DNA of 64,000 bases, taken from positions 6,634,001 through 6,698,000 of the forward strand of contig JAWQEG010000710.1 of NCBI GenBank assembly GCA_033782935.1, in the 5' to 3' direction. Below the pieces are notes generated by a model. The model searched no databases and was not told the origin of the DNA. It worked only from the letters and a program-made list of their open reading frames with translations. Position 1 is the stretch's first letter. Every line of letters begins with the position of its first letter. The DNA is from Petrolisthes cinctipes (lineage: Eukaryota > Arthropoda > Malacostraca > Decapoda > Porcellanidae). The position numbers were made by a program, and so were the translations under genes. Shown here piece after piece: positions 26,300 to 37,335 of this stretch.

Positions 26300-29064
26300 A
26301 GTGATCTGTACATGCCTACTTTGTGGTAGAGTATTTTCAAAATACAGGACAGCAACATGCTGAAAATCGATATTTTAGGTTCCCTAAGTCAATATGTGTA
26401 TGCATCTTCTGTACCCGTTTATATCTCAAATTCACGTTCAAAACACCCGAAAATTTGATATTTTGGGGTCCCCGAAGCGATCTGTACATGTCTATTCCGT
26501 GTTAGAGTATTTTCAAAATACAGGCCCAAAACATGCTATAAATCGATATTTTAGGTGTCCCAAGTCGATATGTGCATGCATCTTCTGTACCCGTTTATAT
26601 CTTAAATTTAGGGTCAAAACACCCAAAAATTCGATATTTTTGAGTCCCAGAAGCGATCTGTACATGTCAACTCCGTATTAGAGTATTTTCAAAATACAGG
26701 CACAAAACAAGCTGAAAATCGACATTTTAGGTGCAAAAAGTCGATATGTGCATGTATCTTCAGTATCGGTTTATATCTCAAACTCAGGCTCAAAATACCC
26801 TAAAATTCGATATTTTTGGGTCCCAGAAGCGATCTGTGCATGCCTACTCCGTGTTAGAGTATTTTCAAAATACAGGCCCAAAACATGCTCAAAATCGATA
26901 TTTTAGGTGCCCAAAGTCAATATGTGTATGCATCTTCTGTACCCGTTTATATCCCAAATTACAGGCTGAAAACACCCGAAAAATCGATATTTTTGGTTCC
27001 CAGAAGCGATCTGTACATGCCTACTAATTGCTAGAATATTTTCAAAATATAGGCTCAAAACATGCTATAAATCGATATTTTGGGTGCCCAGAGACGATAA
27101 GTGCATGCATCTTCTGTACCCATTATATATCTCAAATTCAGGCTCAAAACACCCGAAAATTCAATATTTTATGTGTCCCAGAAGCGATCTTTACATGCCT
27201 ACTCCGTGTTAGAGTATTTTCAAAATACAGGCCCAAAACATGCTGAAAATCGATATTTTGAGTGCCCAAAGTCGATATGTGCATGCATCTTCTGTACCCG
27301 TTCATATCTCAAATTCAGGCCCAAAACACCCGAAAATTCGGTATTTTTGGGTCCCAGAAGCGATCTGTACATGCCTACTTAGTGATAGAATAATTTCAAA
27401 ATATTGGCCCATAACATGCTAAAAATCGATATTTTGGGTGCCCAAAGTCGATATGTGCATTCATCTTCTGTACCCGTTTATATCTCAAATTCAGGCTCAA
27501 AACACCCGAAAATTCGTTATTTTTGTGTCCCAGAAGCGATCTGTACATGCCTACACTGTGGTAGAGTATTTTCAAAGTACAGGCCCAAAACATGCTGAAT
27601 ATCGATATTTTAGGTGCCCAAAGTAAAAATGTGTATGCATCTTCTGTTCGCGATTATATCCCAAATTCAGAATCTAAACACCCGAAAATTAAATATTTTT
27701 CGGTCCCACAAGCTATCTGTACATGCCTACTCCGTGTTAGAGTATTTTCAAAATACAGGCCTAAAACATGCTCAAAATCGATATTTTGGGTGCCCAAAGT
27801 CGAAATGTGCATGCATCTTCTGTACCCGTTTATATCTCAAATTCAGGCTCAATACACCGAAAATTCGATATTTTTGGTTCCCTGAAGTGATCTGTACATG
27901 CCGACTCTGTGTTAGAGTATTTTCAAAATACAGGACCGCAACATGCTGAAAATCGATATTTTAGGTTCCCTAAGTCAATATGTGTATGCATCTTCTGTAC
28001 CCGTTTATATCTCAAATTCACGCTCAAAACACCCGAAAATTTGATATTTTTGGGTCCCAGAACCGTTCTGTACATGCCTACTCCTTGCTCTAATGTTTTC
28101 AAGATACAGACCCAAAACATGCTCAATATCGATATTTTAGGAACAAAAAGTCGATATGTGCATGCATCGTCTGTACCCGTTTATATCTCAAATTCAGGCT
28201 CAAAACACCCGAAAATTCGATATTTTTGGGTCCCAGAAGCGATCTGTACATGCCTACTCCGTGTTAGAGTATTTTCAAAGTACAGGCCCAAAACATGCTC
28301 AAAATCGATATTTTGGGTGCCCAAAGTCGATATGTGCATGCATCTTCAGTACCAGTTTATATTCCAAATTCAGCCTCAAAACACCCGAATATTCGATATT
28401 TTTGGGTCCCAGAAGCGATCTGTACATGCTTACCCAGTGCTAGATAAATTTCATAATATAGGGCCAAAACATACTATAAATCGATATTTTAGGTCCCCAA
28501 AGTCGAAATCTGCATGCATCTTCTGTACCCGTTTATATCCCAAATTCAGTCTCAAAACACCTGAAAATTCGATATTTTTAGATCCCAGAAGCAATCTCCA
28601 CATGCATAGTCAGTGCTAGAATAGTTTCAAAATACAGGCCCAAAACATGCTGAAAATCGATATTTTAGGTGCCCAAAGTCGATATGTGCATGCATCTTCT
28701 GTACCCGTTTTTATCTCAAATTCAGGCTCAAAACACCCGAAAATTCAATATTTTTGGGTCGAAGAAGCGATCTGTACATGCTTACTCAATGCTAGAATAA
28801 TTTCAAAATATAGGGTCAAAACATACAGAAAATTGATATTTTAGGTGCCCCAAGTCGATATGTACATGCATCTTCTGTACCCGTTTATATCCCAAATTCA
28901 TGCTCAAAACACTCGAAAATTCAATATTTTTTTATTCCAGAAGCGATCTGTACATGCATACTCAGTGCTAGAATATTTTCAAAATACTGGTCCAAAACAT
29001 GCTGAAAAAACATATTTTAGGTGCCCAAAGTAGATATGTGCATGCATCTTCTGAACCCGTTTAT
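26300..29064. repeat. Right edge of the satellite array with diverged monomers
   Basis: From about 26300 the monomers still keep the 176 bp frame but carry many private substitutions, and I found no long near-identical block copies here, unlike the interior. The last units (28450-29064) include variants such as TGAAAAAACATATTTTAGG. The array stops in the middle of the first half, after CTTCTGAACCCGTTTATAG at about 29064. Decay at array edges is usual where unequal exchange acts less often. Confidence 0.75.
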
Positions 29065-30125
29065 AGCAATTGTAATGCTTTAGATTGTAACAGTTGTGAG
29101 ATCCTTATCGCCTGTGGAGACCCCACCCGACTGCCACCATCATGTACTCGTGGGTCGTCCACCTCAGCTTGTGGAAATACCTGCCGGAAACTCTCATTTA
29201 TCAGTTGTGCTGGTATTACTTACCACCCACTTGCAGTCCTTGATTAAGAGCTGGCATCAGTCCACTTCTACACTTGACTGATCTTACCACTCTCGTCTTC
29301 CTTGACTGAGGGCTGGTGTCAGTCAATTTACTACCCGTTGCCTGAACTTACCACCCTTTGTCTGCCTTGGACTTGTCTCTGTTTACTGAAGTATATCAAA
29401 TTACAGATTACAGGTTATACCAGACATCTTGTGTCTATCTAAGATTATGTAAGAGGTGAATCTTCTCGCTTAGGGTAGGACTCCATCCCCCCTAGCGGTC
29501 TAGCCCATGGAGGGATCCAAGTACGCCTCTCTTCTCTCGATCCTTCCTCAAGTACCACACCCTTTCGTGTGTGACAGATTGCAACTATTGTGTTGATAAT
29601 GCTTAACTTATATATGAAATATAGACATGTTAGATACAAGTTTTTATAAGAATAATGTGAGTAATTATATATTATCCCTTTCTCATCATACAAGATGACA
29701 ATATGCAGTTGATTATAGCATAGAGATTAACATACAGATAATTACAGAGTGAATCTAGCAATCAGTGGCTCAGCATGGAAACTTCCCATCATGCTGTCAG
29801 ATCAGGACCTTTCAAAGGATGTTGTGTCTGGTAAAACTGATTTGAACTGCTTTCAACCCTTACGGTATATTCCACAAACCATGGGTGTATCATGTAACAC
29901 GAACGTGGATACAGGCGCGGATACAAGATGAACGAATTGTGGCGGGAGACGAGCAGGGATAGAGAGAGCTGGTACTGCCCAAACTGTCTAACGGCATCAG
30001 TGGCAGCAAGCTACCGATCAGCTAGCTTTCCCATCTATTATACCCTATTAGCCTATATGAACATTTGTATTTCAAAACTTGCTCTGCTTACCACTTAAAA
30101 TATGTAATACATTTTCTCACACAAT
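29065..30125. other. Non-satellite unique sequence, no supported gene
   Basis: No gene is supported here. At 29225-29370 there are two weakly similar stretches, each with CTTGA-TRAG-GCTGG-RTCAGTC followed by a CTTACCACCC-like phrase, suggesting a degenerate repeat of about 60-70 bp. The longest open frames are about 60-80 codons and show no recognisable motif. The segment 29460-29580 (minus) is relatively GC-rich, but I cannot assign it. Confidence 0.5.
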
Positions 30126-30128
30126 ATC

Positions 30129-30153
30129 GAGAGAGAGAGAGAGAGAGAGAGAG
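30129..30153. repeat. (GA)n microsatellite
   Basis: An uninterrupted GA run of about 25 bp is followed by a second imperfect patch, AAAGAGAGAGAAAG. Confidence 0.95.
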
Positions 30154-30427
30154 TCTCACAAAGAGAGAGAAAGACTGCGTGTGTGTCACTTACTTAGGCT
30201 ACACGTAAATTTTTTTTCAACCCATGATATAGAGCTAAGTTAAAATCTGTATAATTTTGCATCTACACACATTACTTATACTTTTGGTCTTTTGATAATA
30301 TTGTAATGATGACATAACCATACAAAACAGATATACAAGTATCACGCTGACTATAATAGGCTACAACAAAACATAACATACCGTACTTTTATAACTAAGT
30401 TATTTTTGTTTTACATAAATACTTATA

Positions 30428-30654
30428 CATAATTCTTACTATAAAGAGAGTGTGTGTGTGTGTATGTTAGGCTATGCACGAACGTCACATTGCATAATTC
30501 TTACTATAAATAAAGGGACAAGAGTGTGAGTGCGTGTGTGTGTGTTAGCCTATGTGCGAACGATAGATTGCATAATTCTTGCTATAAAGAAACGGACAAG
30601 AGAGAGAGTGTGTGTGTGTTAGGCTATGCGCGAACGTTACATTGCATAATTCTT
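30428..30654. repeat. Tandem repeat, about 65-77 bp unit, three copies
   Basis: The phrase CATAATTCTTACTATAAA recurs at about 30428, 30493 and 30570 (with one base change), and a shortened start lies at 30643. Each is followed by a GTGTGTGT run and a segment like TTAGGCTATGCRCGAACG. The microsatellite inside the unit explains the variable period. Confidence 0.85.

Positions 30655-30746
<92 letters not shown>
30655..30746. repeat. Compound (GA)n-(CA)n microsatellite
   Basis: A GA run (about 30655-30702, one interruption) passes directly into a CA run (30703-30746). Open frames of repeated Arg-Glu or Thr-His dipeptides across it are artefacts of the repeat. Confidence 0.97.
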
Positions 30747-30748
<2 letters not shown>

Positions 30749-31620
30749 ACCATGTTGGAAGATGACATACAAAAAAATAACATAATTGTAATTACTGTGT
30801 AGATTACTTCCCATCATGAGATGTCTTGTTGATTTGAAATTCTCATAATTTGTGTAGGCTATTTTATGTCTATAGTGCTGTACTTATGCTTTTGATCTTT
30901 AGTATAAAAACTCTGCAGTAATAATGCAATGACAAACTAACATTATCATAATTCAGGACATTTTCATATAAAACACCTGGATGATGCACCGTACACGGGC
31001 ATATTATAGCCTATTATGATGACAGACCAATACAAGGCATTCTCCAAACATTACAAACACACAAAAAGTAGACCAAGCTTTGCACTACGAAACATAACTT
31101 CTTTTTATAACGAGGTAATCTTTGTTTTACACTGAAAAGTATCAAAGATATCTTCTGGAGAGAGAAAGATTAGTTTTACACTGAAAGGTACAATCGTGGA
31201 CTCGTGGTTATAAATAACGTTTATCCGATGCTCATGCAAAATGTTACGCAGCAGTATTATATAATTATACGGAAGATATGAATGAATAATAGCATTTTGT
31301 TTTGCCTTCCATCTCCACACCATCACTAGGTTCACCCCACCTGAGAGAGAGAGATAGAGAGAGCACCATCCTTATTTTTATTACTGTATTGCTGCTCAGC
31401 TATTGCAAACTAATTTTCTTCATCACCTGTTCATGTGGATTTTACCTTTTGGTGAGGGGAAGAACCACTCTGAAACACATATATAAGAATATTGAGTGCA
31501 CCCTGGTCCCCCCCAAATAACCCTTTGAATTCAATTGATATCTCCAAAATTAGTTACCTTGCCTGCAATACATTATTTACACCAGTGAAAAGTTAAACCC
31601 ATTCATCCAAATCAAATAAT
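30747..31620. other. AT-rich intergenic sequence, no gene seen
   Basis: No motif, long open frame or terminal repeat was recognised. A short GA patch lies at 31341-31360. Confidence 0.5.
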
Positions 31621-31689
31621 AAGGACGGATATGACCATCACCATCCAGGTGGCAGGCCGCCCATACGTTACGTCCTGGGAGCGGGTAAA

Positions 31690-32580
31690 GCCCGCCAACA
31701 CCACCACCACCACCACCATAGCCATCACAACACACTCCCGAACAGACGCAACATGTCACGCCTACACCACACGCAGCACCTCGCCACACACACGCACCCA
31801 CACAGCCATCCGTGCGACACCCACCAACCTCACCCCTCTCTTGCCCACACCTTCACCATTCTATCACACCACACAACAACTCTTTCCCGACACTCATACC
31901 CGAGCGCCTCTCCTTCCCCTCCCAACAACACCCTACCTCTCCTACCTCTGCCTAGTGCAGTGGTTCTCAACCTGGGTGCCATGGACCCCAAGGGGTCCAT
32001 GGCAAGAATTTAGGGGGGGAATGACGGGCTGTCACAAATTATACAATTCTTGCCATGGACAAAAAAAAAAAAAAAACTTGCATCACTGTCCTGGCAGAAG
32101 ACTTAAATAAAGCAAGTGTTCTCTTCATCAACATTTTGTTTTTATTTTATTTAAACCTTTTTTTTTTTTTGGCAGGGTCATGGGATTTGGGAAAATATGC
32201 AGGGGAGCCACATGAATGTTGAGAATTCATGAAGGGGGGAATGGACTGAAAAAGGTTGAGAACCACTGGCCTAGTGCCTACCCCTGGTACCCCACACAAC
32301 CGTACCCTGTCTCCTACCGCTCCCACCCGCACTCTCACAAAAACCAACACCATACCTAACACCGCCTCAGACGCCATTCCTTCACCTACTCAACCTCCTT
32401 CCCCACCACGCCAAGCCTCTCCATCTCACCCCATACCTACTCCTCCCACACCTCCACCTCTCCTCTCTCAACCAACCCTACCTCCCACCTCACACAGTCA
32501 TCCACACCAAGCGCTGCTCACTCCTCCCCACCCTTACCCACCTCACCCCAACCTCACCCACAACCTCCTGTGCCTCCCAA
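31690..32580. repeat. CA/CCA-rich low-complexity tract interrupted by a hAT MITE
   Basis: The plus strand is dominated by CAC, ACC and CCT words (31690-31950 and again 32275-32580), giving open frames rich in Thr, Pro, His and Ser on one strand and Gly/Val on the other. The two parts were continuous before the MITE at 31958-32268 inserted. I see no codon-like pattern or conserved motif, so I do not call a protein. Confidence 0.7.
31958..32268. mobile_element. hAT-superfamily MITE (311 bp) with 8 bp target duplication
   Basis: The ends are perfect 16 bp terminal inverted repeats, CAGTGGTTCTCAACCT at 31958-31973 and its complement at 32253-32268. The flanking octamer GCCTAGTG is present at 31950-31957 and again at 32269-32276, an exact 8 bp target duplication. 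Ends reading CAGTGGTTCTCAACC with 8 bp duplications are characteristic of hAT elements. A near-terminal perfect hairpin, TGCCATGGACCCC with a two-base loop, lies at 31977-32004. Runs of A (32061-32076) and T (32157-32170) sit inside. There is no transposase frame, so it is non-autonomous. The intact ends and duplication suggest a fairly recent insertion. Confidence 0.95.
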
Positions 32581-32589
32581 CCTCCCTAC

Positions 32590-32960
32590 CAGAGCCCAGC
32601 AACCTGGATAGACTTTTGTTCACTCCATTTCTTATCTTACGATACGGACCTGGGAATAAGCCCCTTGGCTGTACGCGAGGTTCAATGCTAATTATATGGC
32701 AAGCGTTAAAGGTGAGCTCTTCAATTATTAAAAACAAGTTCCTAATTTCCACCCCTACTTCAATGGCTTTTGTGTTGACGTTAATATCATTCCCGCCCAT
32801 TATCAGAATTGTAAAATCCGGTTTGTATACAATCAATAACTTTTCCCAAAACTGGACGCTGAATAATGTTGCTCACCGTAGCTCCAGGTGAACTGAATGT
32901 ACTCAGTTCAAACCATGGCAGCTGAAGTGCGGACACGACCCCAAGACGACCTATGTAGCA
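32590..32960 (-). pseudogene. SGNH/GDSL-esterase fragment, probably from a LINE ORF1
   Basis: On the minus strand a frame at 32836-32590 reads a run of hydrophobic residues into ILIMGGNDI, the block III Gly-x-Asn-Asp signature of SGNH hydrolases. It is followed by a helix, IISIEPRV, and YRKIRNGVNKSL, as in the esterase-type ORF1 proteins of some CR1-like LINEs. An upstream piece in another frame (about 32920-32830) reads FSSPGATVSNII, which fits the preceding block, so at least one frameshift is present. The catalytic Ser region and the Asp-x-x-His block were not found nearby. It is a short relic. A host esterase is less likely given the LINE debris around it. Confidence 0.6.
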
Positions 32961-34260
32961 TTGTTTGTTGCATCCCGTTTACAAATTAGGCTACAGCCTA
33001 ATGGTAACATTATGCCTGTCCCTCGAACAGTCCTAAAAAAAAAAGTATTATACACTCAGAGGCCATGTTATTATATTATACAAAATCGTTCATGTTCAAG
33101 AAATGTAAAGAATGTGTGGAAGGTGTACAGGTACGAGCAAAAGTTTCAGACATTCCCTCATACAATGCATACAAATAATGGAATGGAGGGTCGACGAATA
33201 TTAAATATTTTTCTCGTGGCTATACCTTTGTTTCAAGAGAGGAATGGTGGTGGTAGAAGGAGAGAGATGTTAACTCCTCCCCTTTTTGTTTCTGTTCTCC
33301 CGCCACGATCTTACTATGATATTCATTATATAGTATACATATAAAAATGCTAGAGAGTTAAAAATTATGAAGTTATGAAGGGAGTAGGCTAGAGAGTAGA
33401 GAGAAGTTTCGGAAATGTGGTAATTTTAGAAGCAAAAGCTCTTTGCCATCGTAATCCTCGTTGGTTTTTACATATACTGACCAATTTTCATTACAGGCTA
33501 TTATTAAAAGTAACCAGAATACTACAAGGCTGCTATCACTTGAGGGATAATGAGTGCCTTGATATTTGACACGATTATAAACTGTTAGGTAGATACGGGG
33601 GAAATGGAAGTGTGTGTTAGTGGTATCAACACTTGACACATGTAATATAAAGGTATTCACATTTGCTTCATTTAATAAAGAGCATTCTGGTTCATGATTC
33701 TTTTTCAGTTATTGTGTAAGTATTTTTCAGCGTTTAGTGCTTGATGATAACCATTGAATGTTATACGAAAAAAGTACCGTATACAATAATATTACCTCGG
33801 TTGATTTTGTGTTACATCATAATATTAAAAACTTAATCTTACATTTAATGATGTTAATAATTGACACGAATGTCGGTATATAAATAATTGATAACTGGGC
33901 TTCCACACATTTTTCACCTCCCCAAGAATAATTTCTCACCTCTCTTGTGTAGGTACCCCCCCCTACCCTCCTCAAATCCCCCCTTACTTCTCCCTCCCAC
34001 CAGTGAATGGTTCGAGCGAGCAGAGCTCACAACCATTGAGGTAGTATACTACCTCCATGCTCACAACTAGTGTTTCGGGGTTATCTCGGCCAACGTTGAC
34101 AACGCTGGGTGGGCCTCACGGGAGTGTGACCAGCTGTACATAGTTTTGCTAGAAAGAGCACTTTCTACATTACATATTAACAACATTGGTTAAGAAATAA
34201 GAAATTTTACGATCGTTGACGTTAACAGCACAGGCCGGAGGATAAAGGGTTAAGGGGTCG
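32961..34260. other. Intergenic sequence, no supported gene
   Basis: AT-rich sequence with no recognisable coding motif. A perfect 18 bp palindrome, GAGGTAGTATACTACCTC, lies at 34038-34055. A C-rich patch lies at 33950-34000. Confidence 0.5.
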
Positions 34261-34261
34261 C

Positions 34262-35645
34262 TGTTTCCTGTTTTGGGCATCCTGTTCTATCACTATCTTG
34301 TCTTGCATGTTCCTCCCAAAGCTGTTCTTCCATCTAAGCTTCGGTCTTCCTCTAACTCCTCTCTTCTCCAATTCTATATTCATGATTCTTCTTCACACTT
34401 GGTTATCTTCCCTACACATACAATGTCCATACCACTGTAATCTTCTTTGCTGTACCATCTTCGATACTTCCACCATCTTGATTATTCCTCTAGTATGTTC
34501 ATTCCGGATACTATCTCTTCTTGTGACTCAACACATCCACCTCAGTATTCACATTTCCGCAACTTCCAGTTTCTGTTCTTGAGCTTTCATTATATTATAA
34601 AGCTTCCATTTAATCTTTGCACTAATTCTCTTGTCACATAGAACTCCGGTTGACTTTCTCCAGTTAATTCAAGCTTACTGTATTCTCTGGCCACTTTCAG
34701 CCTCAATATCTTTGAAACTTCTGATCCCAGGTATTTGAAATTCTGCACCTTCTTGATATTTTTTGCATCCATTCTGTCTTCTCCCTGCCCTGCCTCCCAT
34801 CACCTCTCACCCATCAATATTCCATCTTAATTAAGTCCAGCTTAAACCTCATGCCTCTATCTTCCAGGGCTTGACTCCTTTCCAGTTTTTGTTCCTCTCC
34901 ATCCTTGCTCAAGTCAACCAATACAATGTCATCTAAGAATAAAGCACTACATGTAACCTCCTCTCTAACATCTGCAGTCATCACATCCATCACAAGATCG
35001 AAAATGTAAGGGCTGAGAACCGACACTCTTCCGTCATTCTAACAACACTTCTTACTCGAGCCGTTGTTCCTGCATACATACTGTATCTTACTGAACAATT
35101 ACATATATTTTAGGAACTTTTTCCGCCTTCATACATCTCCAAACTTCCTGCCTTGAAACCCAATCATACACTTTCTCCAGATCAATGAACACCAAGTGTA
35201 GCTCTTTCTGCTTTCTTCTGTTCTTCTCCATTGCCTGTCTCAAAAAAAATATTGCATCCACTGTCCCTCTTCCTGGTATAAACCCGAACTGTTCTTCTCT
35301 TACACAAGTTTCTCTCCATATTCTCTCTTCTATAACTCACGCATAGATTTCCATCATCTGAGACATTGATTTTATGCCACTGTAATTAGTACAGTCGTGG
35401 ATGTCTCCTTTCTCTTTATAAATCAGTACCAGTACATTGTAACCAGTAAATCTCATTTAATATTCACTACTTCTCTCCCTAAACATTTCCTCTCTTTGAT
35501 TGGTAATACCATCAGGACTAACGGCCTTTCCTTCTTTCATTTTTAGTAACGCTATCTGAACGTCTATGTTACTATACTAGACTTCTCTTATATGCTGATT
35601 TCCATCTTCTATCAATCTTTTATCGTTCTCCTCATTCAATAATTT
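34262..35645 (-). pseudogene. RTE-like LINE reverse transcriptase, degenerate
   Basis: Read on the minus strand, broken frames follow the RT order of RTE-type LINEs. A GKAVSPDGI-like segment lies near 35540 and NYSGIKSMS near 35370. The catalytic block at 35026-34814 shows LSPYIFDLVMDV followed by ALFLDDIVLV, where the family usually has a Phe-Ala-Asp-Asp type motif. KVQNFKYLGSEV follows at 34772 and then a degenerate tail to about 34262. Several stops and frameshifts separate the pieces. There is no endonuclease domain to the right, so the copy is 5'-truncated. LINE origin is certain; assignment to the RTE clade rests on the thumb and KYLG spacing and is moderate. Confidence 0.8.
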
Positions 35646-35689
35646 CTCAAACTAATCATTCCACCCTGTATTTACACCTCTACTACCAC

Positions 35690-36470
35690 ATCACTGCATC
35701 CACCATCACCTTCCCAGTGTATTCCTCCCAACAATCCTGCCCCGCCACCGAACCTTGCCCTCCGCCAGTTTGTTGCTTCTGTCATGGCACGATGTAGTGC
35801 CCTTGAGAACCGCTTTTGTGCCCTTGAAGCCAGGATTGACAGGCTGATTGCCTCTTTGTCCGCTTCTAATCCCAAACTCTCCACCGTTGTTGAGACTCGG
35901 TAATCCATCATCTCAGTCGTCACCATCTTTACTGTGCCGACAAGATGGCTAGTACTGATTTTTTCCTTGAGAAGATTTGTGTGTCAGTCTCTTCCCTTGG
36001 TTTGTCTCCTTCTCCAGGTTGTTCATCTGACTCTACTCTCCGGACTTCTTCCTCCAAGCATAGGGTTCGCTCTTAATGTCATCTCCTGGAGCGTCTGTGG
36101 TATCACCAGTTATGTTAAGCTCAGTCAACTCATAGTCAATGTTTTTCCTCATCATCCGAATATTTTCTTTCTCCAGGAAGTATTTCCAGGATGGTCTCTC
36201 ACCTCTGGACAAACTCTTAACTTGCATACATAGCTTCTAGCCACATTACCTTCTTCTGTACCTCCACCGATCCTGACATGACCATTCAGCTTCAGGAAGG
36301 TACTCTGGATCTCATCCTCACAACTGGACTGATAACATCTCAGAACCAGTGCTCCACGGTGCCAGTTTTATTCTCTGTTCATGTCACACTTTGGCTTCAT
36401 TATATTCTACCTGCTGGGTCTACTGCTCCTGCCACTCGTTTACGTATTGCTGTGCCTGTAAATCAAGAGC
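35690..36470 (+). pseudogene. Second LINE remnant: ORF1 tail and apurinic endonuclease start
   Basis: On the plus strand a short frame (about 35745-35900) encodes a heptad-like helix containing ALENRFCALEARIDRLIASL, as at the end of a LINE ORF1 coiled coil. Downstream (36078-36190) a frame reads VISWSVCGI...LIVNVFPHHPNIFFLQEVF, matching the start of LINE apurinic endonucleases (ILSWNVNGI...PDIVFLQE). A later piece at 36300-36420 reads LDLILTTGLI, as in the DLIFTT block. Stops interrupt it, and the RT is not present downstream, so this is a 5' fragment. The clade is uncertain; Jockey or I-like are possible. It lies tail-away from the RTE remnant and is a separate insertion. Confidence 0.65.
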
Positions 36471-37277
36471 GGGATACCTTTGTACAGTAAGGCGAAGGTC
36501 AGATGAGACTTTCTGGAGCATGTCCCAGGCAGCAGTGACAAATGAGAACCACAAAGTGGCTTTGTACATAAATGTTATTGAAAAAAAAAAAAATAGAAAT
36601 TAGTAAGATGGCTTTATGACATTGTTCATTCCAGAGTGTTCTTGGTAAACATACAAATTAGTGTGATGGTTGGTTCTACTTGCCATAAACAATTGTTTCA
36701 ATGTTCAGTTCAATGGATGAGAAACACAATAGAAAAATATCATTGAGGTGACAGTCCGAGAGCTGATAGAGGAGGTGAGACTTGGTGACCAGAGTACCAA
36801 GTAGCCTTGACTTGGAGAGAGTGCACGGTTGACAAACAGTAATTTTGGCAAATAATAATTATATTTCGCAGGAGTTCCGTGGCTTGATTGCAATGTTAAT
36901 GCCGATCATTGTCTCGGGCCGGACGATATGCTTTCATGGGACGGATCTAGCCTTAAGCAGAGGTTGGCAATCCATTGCAAGCCGGATTCCATTATTAATT
37001 CGGAGTATGTTCACGGGCCACACATGGGCCGGATGTTACCCGCTCCTATTCTAAATATAGCCTGATGGACATCTTATTTATGACTCATATGTTACTTACT
37101 ATTTACCTTTCTTTGCCGGACCAGTTATACTCTGATCTTTTCTTTGTCAGTCATGTCGTTTACAAGTTATTTGTTTCCCAGACACACCTCCAACTTCGTT
37201 GTACCTCCCATTCATGGATGCTTTACACAAGAGAGCTTTATACAGAGTATTTGACAGTAACACTCTGTTTTTAGTTC

Positions 37278-37279
<2 letters not shown>
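36471..37279. other. Intergenic sequence, no supported gene
   Basis: There is a short A-run at 36581-36593. No motif-bearing frame was found. Confidence 0.5.

Positions 37280-37332
<53 letters not shown>
37280..37332. repeat. (GA)n microsatellite
   Basis: An uninterrupted GA run of about 53 bp. Confidence 0.97.

Positions 37333-37335
<3 letters not shown>

Larger units (their letters stand above)
1..29064. repeat. Satellite DNA array, 176 bp monomer, about 164 monomers
   Basis: The whole stretch is head-to-tail copies of a 176 bp unit marked by AAAATCGATATTTTGGGTGC, then CTGTACCCGTTTATATCTC, then GATCTGTACATGCCTACTC. Recurrence at 176 bp can be followed from position 1, which is already inside a monomer, to about 29064, where the unit breaks off into unrelated sequence. 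The array therefore continues to the left of the window. Base composition is AT-rich. Long open frames occur on both strands, but the unit length is not a multiple of three and 1-2 bp indels are tolerated, so I treat it as non-coding. A centromeric or heterochromatic role is possible by analogy with other long satellites. The sequence itself does not prove it. Confidence 0.97.

Noticed and set aside
99..28619. Dozens of overlapping open frames of 60-236 codons across the satellite, with recurring peptides such as YISNSGSKHPKIRYF
   Set aside because: They follow from a 176 bp unit that is poor in stop codons. The unit is not a multiple of three, frames are open on both strands, 1-2 bp indels are tolerated, and changes are not concentrated at third positions. 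I see no reason to call a protein family.
1..29064. CRISPR-like array
   Set aside because: There are no short identical repeats with unique spacers. The whole unit is repeated, in a eukaryotic context.
1..29064. CENP-B box in the satellite monomer
   Set aside because: I looked for the TTCG-x4-A-xx-CGGG pattern on both strands of typical monomers and found none. A centromeric role remains unproven.
29445..29931. Possible exon-like segments with higher GC content
   Set aside because: No splice-site pair, conserved motif or continuous frame could be supported.
31631..32891. Thr/Pro-rich proteins of 159 and 211 codons on the plus strand
   Set aside because: They come from a CA/CCA-rich low-complexity tract, run through a hAT MITE, and overlap an esterase relic on the other strand.
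34034..34058. let-7-like TGAGGTAGTA sequence
   Set aside because: It is half of a loop-less 18 bp palindrome. No precursor hairpin with a mature-length stem and loop is present, and the rest of let-7 does not match.
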